From: an uncultured Oscillospiraceae bacterium
GTDB taxonomy: Bacteria; Bacillota; Clostridia; Oscillospirales; Oscillospiraceae
Assembly: GCA_910587505.1 (NCBI GenBank)
Contig: CAJULD010000078.1
Coordinates: 1 to 8,793, forward strand
Direction of reading: 5' to 3'
DNA: 8,793 nt
In this document: positions 6,204-8,793 of the stretch, in pieces
Position numbering within the stretch: position 1 is the first letter of the stretch
Layout of the letters: each line of letters starts with the position of its first letter
Notes under the pieces: model-generated
Databases searched by the model: none
Told to the model about the DNA's origin: nothing
What the model saw: only the letters and a program-made list of their open reading frames with translations
Translations under genes and position numbers: made by a program

Positions 6204-7008
6204 ATGTTGCCCGCGCCTCCTCCCACGCCCTGTGCAGGGCGGCAATGCCGTCGAAAATCCAGGTGGGCTTCTCCCTGCCCGCCGCCGCATCTTCACGGGT
6301 CCCCTCTCCGGAGAGGACGAAAACGGTATCGATTCCCGCGTTCATGCCGGAGGCGATGTCGGTATACAGCCGGTCCCCCACCATGACGGCCTGTTCCGCC
6401 GGATATCCCGTCCGCTCCAGCGCCAGCAGCAGCATGGCCGGTTCCGGCTTGCCGATGAACCGGGGCCGCCGCCCGGTGGCGCGGAAGAGCATTTCGCACA
6501 CGCTGCCGCAGTCCGGGACGGAGCCGTACCAGGTGGGGCACACCCAGTCCGGATTGGTGGCGATGAAGTCCACGCCCCGGCCCAGCAGGATGCACGAATC
6601 CTCCAGCTTCCGGAAGGACAACTCCGTGTCAAATCCCGCCAGCAGGCAGTCGATATCGTCCTCCAGCCGGTCCGTGACCGGAATGCCCGCCTCCGCCAGC
6701 TGCTGCCGGAAGGTGCGGGTACCGAAGGCGTAGCACTTATGATACGGCGCGCGCCCCGCCAGATCGGCAATGAGGGCGTCCACGGAGGTAAGAAAATCCT
6801 CCCGGCCGGAGGGGATGCCCATGCGCGCAAGCCTGGCAATACAGGCGTCCACCGAACGGGAGGAGTTGTTTGTCAGAAACAGGTACCGTCCGCCTGCGGC
6901 GCGGACGGCGTCCAGAAAGGGAATGGTTCCGGGGAACAGCGTCTCGTCCAGATAAATGGTGCCGTCCATGTCCAGAAGGAACAGGCGCTTGTCTTTCAGC
7001 AGGGACAT
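6202..7008 (-). CDS. HAD-IIA family phosphatase (NagD/AraL-like)
   Basis: A 268-residue cytoplasmic hydrolase of the haloacid dehalogenase superfamily, subclass IIA. All four motifs are present: motif I LLDMDGTIY with nucleophile Asp13 and acid/base Asp15; motif II LTNNSS (residues 45-50); motif III Lys187 in IGKPEP; motif IV VGDRLYTDI with Asp212 and Asp217 for magnesium. Residues about 80-180 form the C2 cap that sets specificity. The family includes nucleotide, sugar-phosphate, phosphoglycolate and glycerol-phosphate phosphatases, so the substrate cannot be read from sequence. The ATG at 7006-7008 has GAAGGA seven bases upstream. It is the first gene of the minus-strand series with the MFS transporter and GDPD, behind the 7053-7081 promoter. 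The nearby GDPD makes glycerol 3-phosphate a reasonable candidate substrate, but this is untested. Confidence 0.93.
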   Translation of the reverse strand: MSLLKDKRLFLLDMDGTIYLDETLFPGTIPFLDAVRAAGGRYLFLTNNSSRSVDACIARLARMGIPSGREDFLTSVDALIADLAGRAPYHKCYAFGTRTFRQQLAEAGIPVTDRLEDDIDCLLAGFDTELSFRKLEDSCILLGRGVDFIATNPDWVCPTWYGSVPDCGSVCEMLFRATGRRPRFIGKPEPAMLLLALERTGYPAEQAVMVGDRLYTDIASGMNAGIDTVFVLSGEGTREDAAAGREKPTWIFDGIAALHRAWEEARAT

Positions 7009-7052
7009 AGAAGATTCCTTCCCTTTACAAAATATGCTGTAGAATATGCATT

Positions 7053-7081
7053 ATTTTATCACACAGAAGGGCGCTTGTCCA
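7053..7081 (-). promoter_or_regulatory. Sigma-A-like promoter for the HAD phosphatase series
   Basis: Read on the minus strand: TGGACA (plus 7076-7081, five of six to TTGACA), a 17-base spacer, and TAAAAT (plus 7053-7058, five of six to TATAAT) preceded by TGA, an extended -10. Transcription would start near 7046, giving a leader of about 38 bases. This is the best promoter match in the window and lies in an AT-rich gap. Confidence 0.7.
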
Positions 7082-7125
7082 TAAAAGAAATCAATTTTGC
7101 GGGTTTCGGAATAGAAAAGAAGGGA

Positions 7126-7154
7126 TTGTTTTTACTGTCAATCTGTGTTATCCT
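7126..7154 (+). promoter_or_regulatory. Candidate purA promoter
   Basis: TTGTTT (7126-7131), a 17-base spacer and TATCCT (7149-7154) preceded by TGT, an extended -10 form. Transcription would begin around 7160 and the leader would open with the 7159-7190 hairpin. A GATAAT at 7199-7204 is also -10-like, but it lacks a partner -35 and would start RNA at about the ribosome binding site. Confidence 0.45.
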
Positions 7155-7158
7155 ATTA

Positions 7159-7190
7159 ACCGGCGCGCCCGTCTGCCGGGTCGCGTTGGT
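7159..7190 (+). other. 13-bp hairpin in the purA leader
   Basis: Bases 7159-7171 pair with 7177-7190 with one bulged T (7181), two G-T pairs and a five-base loop TCTGC. It lies between the predicted start of transcription and the purA ribosome binding site (six G at 7207-7212, spacing 7). No T-run follows, so it is not an intrinsic terminator. It may stabilise the 5' end of the mRNA or be part of a control element. Confidence 0.5.
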
Positions 7191-7219
7191 ATACGACAGA
7201 TAATCTGGGGGGCTAAAAA

Positions 7220-8491
7220 ATGTTAACTGCAATTGTAGGCATCAACTGGGGCGACGAGGGCAAGGGCCGCATGGTGGACCTGCTCAGCGAGCGCTATAAT
7301 GTAGTCGTCCGCTACCAGGGCGGCAATAACGCCGGACACACCGTGGTCAACGACCGGGGAAAGTTCATCCTCAACCTGATGCCCTCCGGCATTCTTCGGG
7401 AGGGCACCGTCAACGTGCTGGGCCCCGGCATGGTGATCGATCTGGAGCACCTGTGCGGCGAGGCGGCCCGCCTCCGGGAGGGCGGCATCGAGGTGACGCC
7501 GGAAAACCTGAAAATCAGCGACAAGGCCACCATCTGTATGCCCTACCACAAGCTGCTGGACGGCCTGGAGGAGGACCGGCTGGCGGGGAAGAAGTTCGGC
7601 TCCACCCGCCGGGGCATCGCCCCCGTCTACGCGGATAAATATATGAAGAAGACCCTGCGCATAGGGGACCTTCTGGACCTGGAGGACCACGGGGAGCATC
7701 TGGCCGACATCGTGGAGTGGAAGAATCTGACGGTGGAGAAGGGATACGGCCACGAGCCCATCCGGCCGGAGGACATGATGGCCTGGCTGCGGGAGTTCGG
7801 CCTTCCCTGGACGGATTATATCTGCGACACCACCCGGTACCTCAACAGGGCCATCGACGAGGGGAAGGACGTCCTCTTCGAGGCCCAGCTGGGGGCCCTG
7901 CGGGACATTGATTTCGGCATTTTCCCCTATACCTCCAGCTCCTCCTCCATCGCGGCCTACGCCCCTGTGGGCGCGGGCATCCCCAACCGCCGGCTGGACG
8001 GGTCCATCGGCATCATGAAGGCCTATTCCAGCTGTGTGGGAGAGGGCCCCTTCACCTGCGAGTTCTTCGGCGACGAGGCCCACGCGCTCCGGGAGGCCGG
8101 GGGCGAGTACGGCGCGGCCACGGGCCGCCCCCGCCGGGTAGGCGGATTCGACGTGGTGGCCAGCCGCTACGGCGTGATGGTCCAGGGGGCCACGGAGATT
8201 GCCCTGACCAAGCTGGACGTGCTCTCCGGCATGGAGAAGGTGCCGGTGTGCGTGGCCTATGAGGTGGACGGAGAGCGGGTGGAGGACTTCCCCACCGGCG
8301 CGAGGCTGGAGCGGGCCAGGCCTGTCTATGAATATTTCCCCGGCTTCGGCGACGTGTCCCGGTGCCGGAAGAAGGAGGACCTGCCCCAGGCGGCGCTGGA
8401 CTATATCGCCCGCCTGGAGAAGGCGGTGAAGTGTCCCATCAGGTACGTCTCCGTGGGCGCGGAGCGGGACGCTTATATTGAGATGTTCTAA
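7220..8491 (+). CDS. purA: Adenylosuccinate synthetase, variant form
   Basis: A 423-residue enzyme that joins IMP and aspartate with GTP to give adenylosuccinate, the first step from IMP to AMP. Catalytic residues are in place: Asp12 in the GDEGKG loop, His40 in GGNNAGHT, and the guanine-binding TKLD at 330-333 (Lys331, Asp333). Arg303 and Arg305 of the TGRPRR aspartate/IMP loop are also kept. Length is close to the usual 425-430. It differs from the E. coli enzyme at several conserved sites: Lys143 in place of Arg143, Leu224 with Gln at 223 in place of Gln224, Ser239 for Thr239, Arg130 for Gly130, and Gly in place of Trp in the GW-x-D block (309). The conserved Asp12 argues against the phage PurZ type. 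The ATG has a G-rich site at 7207-7212. It is monocistronic, divergent from the HAD phosphatase. PurA identity is firm; full activity is inferred. Confidence 0.95.
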   Translation: MLTAIVGINWGDEGKGRMVDLLSERYNVVVRYQGGNNAGHTVVNDRGKFILNLMPSGILREGTVNVLGPGMVIDLEHLCGEAARLREGGIEVTPENLKISDKATICMPYHKLLDGLEEDRLAGKKFGSTRRGIAPVYADKYMKKTLRIGDLLDLEDHGEHLADIVEWKNLTVEKGYGHEPIRPEDMMAWLREFGLPWTDYICDTTRYLNRAIDEGKDVLFEAQLGALRDIDFGIFPYTSSSSSIAAYAPVGAGIPNRRLDGSIGIMKAYSSCVGEGPFTCEFFGDEAHALREAGGEYGAATGRPRRVGGFDVVASRYGVMVQGATEIALTKLDVLSGMEKVPVCVAYEVDGERVEDFPTGARLERARPVYEYFPGFGDVSRCRKKEDLPQAALDYIARLEKAVKCPIRYVSVGAERDAYIEMF

Positions 8492-8501
8492 CCAAATATG
8501 C

Positions 8502-8534
8502 AGAGGAGGCGCCGTCTGGGACGGCGCCTCCTCT
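8502..8534 (+). terminator. Perfect 15-bp purA terminator stem lacking a T-run
   Basis: Bases 8502-8516 and 8520-8534 are perfect complements around the loop TGG, ten bases past the purA stop. A T-run should follow but CAGCCTGTCG comes instead, which is where the insertion sequence appears to begin. The stem probably was, or still is, part of the purA terminator. Confidence 0.65.
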
Positions 8535-8543
8535 CAGCCTGTC

Positions 8544-8573
8544 GAAAAAGTCTGCCTACTGGTAGACTTTTTC
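8544..8573. terminator. Bidirectional terminator at the left end of the insertion sequence
   Basis: A 13-bp stem (8544-8556 with 8561-8573, one G-T pair) with the loop TACT carries five A on the left arm and five T on the right. It can stop purA read-through from the left and may also provide the T-run that the 8502-8534 stem lacks. It overlaps the probable terminal repeat. Confidence 0.75.
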
Positions 8574-8612
8574 ATGTAAAGATGATAAAACAGGGAGTAA
8601 GGGGTGAGGGAT

Positions 8613-8793
8613 ATGCTGGAGCGAGGGAAAAATGAGCGAGGGGTCATAGAAATGGTGGACACAGAAAGCCTGGTGCCACCCGGACATCTATTGCGGCAGG
8701 TGGATGCAGCGGTAGATTTCGAGAAATTGTACGAAATTGTGGAGCCGTTGTACAGCGAAGAAGAGGGCCGGCGGAGCATCGACCCAGTGGTGC
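8613..8793 (+). CDS. Transposase N-terminus, IS1182-like (DUF772), cut by window end
   Basis: Sixty codons from ATG 8613 stay open to the edge. The residues LVPPGHLLRQVDAAVDFEKL, followed by LYEIVEPLYSEEEG and RRSIDPVV, match the start of IS1182/IS5-type DDE transposases with the DUF772 domain: a leading His-Leu-Leu helix, the DF-x-x-LY helix, LYSE, and the G-R-x-SIDPV(V) block. The DDE catalytic residues would be further right. The reading frame is intact over the visible part. AAGGGG at 8599-8604 lies eight bases before the ATG; an in-frame GTG at 8604 is an alternative start. The product would catalyse movement of its own element. Whether it is full length and active cannot be judged. Confidence 0.85.
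   Translation, partial: MLERGKNERGVIEMVDTESLVPPGHLLRQVDAAVDFEKLYEIVEPLYSEEEGRRSIDPVV

Larger units (their letters stand above)
8535..8793 (+). mobile_element. Insertion sequence, left part, IS1182/DUF772 type (right end outside window)
   Basis: The element is recognised from its transposase start (8613 onward) and from the sequence CAGCCTGTCGAAAAAGTC at 8535-8552, which resembles the terminal repeats ending in (T/C)TGTTGAAAAAGTC found on many Firmicutes insertion sequences of the IS1182 and related groups. The left boundary at about 8535 is inferred, since the right end is not in view. Between the end and the transposase is a bidirectional terminator, a common way for insertion sequences to shield the transposase gene from outside transcription. 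The base composition is less GC-rich than purA, in keeping with acquired DNA. Confidence 0.7.

Noticed and set aside
7223..8083. A 286-codon minus-strand frame opposite purA
   Set aside because: It is fully inside purA, has no ribosome binding site or motif, and shows the same GC-driven pattern as the other shadow frames.
7220..8491. PurZ (phage-type 2-aminoadenylosuccinate synthetase) as the identity of the purA gene
   Set aside because: The catalytic Asp12 that PurZ enzymes replace is present, and no companion phage nucleotide genes are nearby.
8534..8779. An 81-codon minus-strand frame over the transposase start
   Set aside because: It is antisense to a recognisable transposase N-terminus and starts from no credible ribosome binding site.

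Overview
The window looks like chromosomal DNA from a high-GC member of the Clostridia, most probably an Oscillospiraceae-type gut bacterium (Flavonifractor, Oscillibacter or Lawsonibacter-like). This rests on the GC-rich third positions, purine-rich Shine-Dalgarno sites, the PurA variant, the ferredoxin-tailed aldo/keto reductase, and the secreted amidase. The placement is from style and protein likeness; no search was run.

Layout, left to right. The 3' end of prfB (release factor 2) runs off the left edge. Between it and the convergent aldo/keto reductase is a hairpin-packed spacer of about 275 bp. Its outer parts form an imperfect inverted repeat (458-482 against 643-667), which makes it look like a small non-autonomous mobile element. 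Next are a minus-strand aldo/keto reductase with two 4Fe-4S motifs and, divergently, a secreted 577-residue protein with a papain-like putative amidase domain, closed by a strong terminator at 3765-3799.

A minus-strand series follows, read from 7008 down to 3829: a HAD-IIA phosphatase, a 12-helix MFS transporter and a glycerophosphodiester phosphodiesterase. A good sigma-A-like promoter lies just ahead of the phosphatase gene. The three could form a phosphodiester or glycerol-phosphate salvage unit, but that is inference. The two gaps in this series each hold a hairpin with a T-run oriented to stop plus-strand, not minus-strand, transcription.

Divergent from this series is purA (adenylosuccinate synthetase), preceded by a candidate promoter and a 13-bp leader hairpin. 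PurA keeps its core catalytic residues but departs from the E. coli enzyme at several IMP-contacting positions. Directly after the perfect 15-bp stem of the purA terminator begins an insertion sequence of the IS1182/DUF772 type. Its probable terminal repeat, an internal bidirectional terminator and the first 60 codons of its transposase are visible before the window ends.

The most interesting structural point is shared by the two ends. In both places a terminator-like stem lacks its own T-run and is followed within a few bases by the same TGTC(A/G)AAAAAG motif. This suggests elements of one family settling beside terminators. I do not see a defence system, CRISPR array, RNA gene or other clearly new multi-gene system here.
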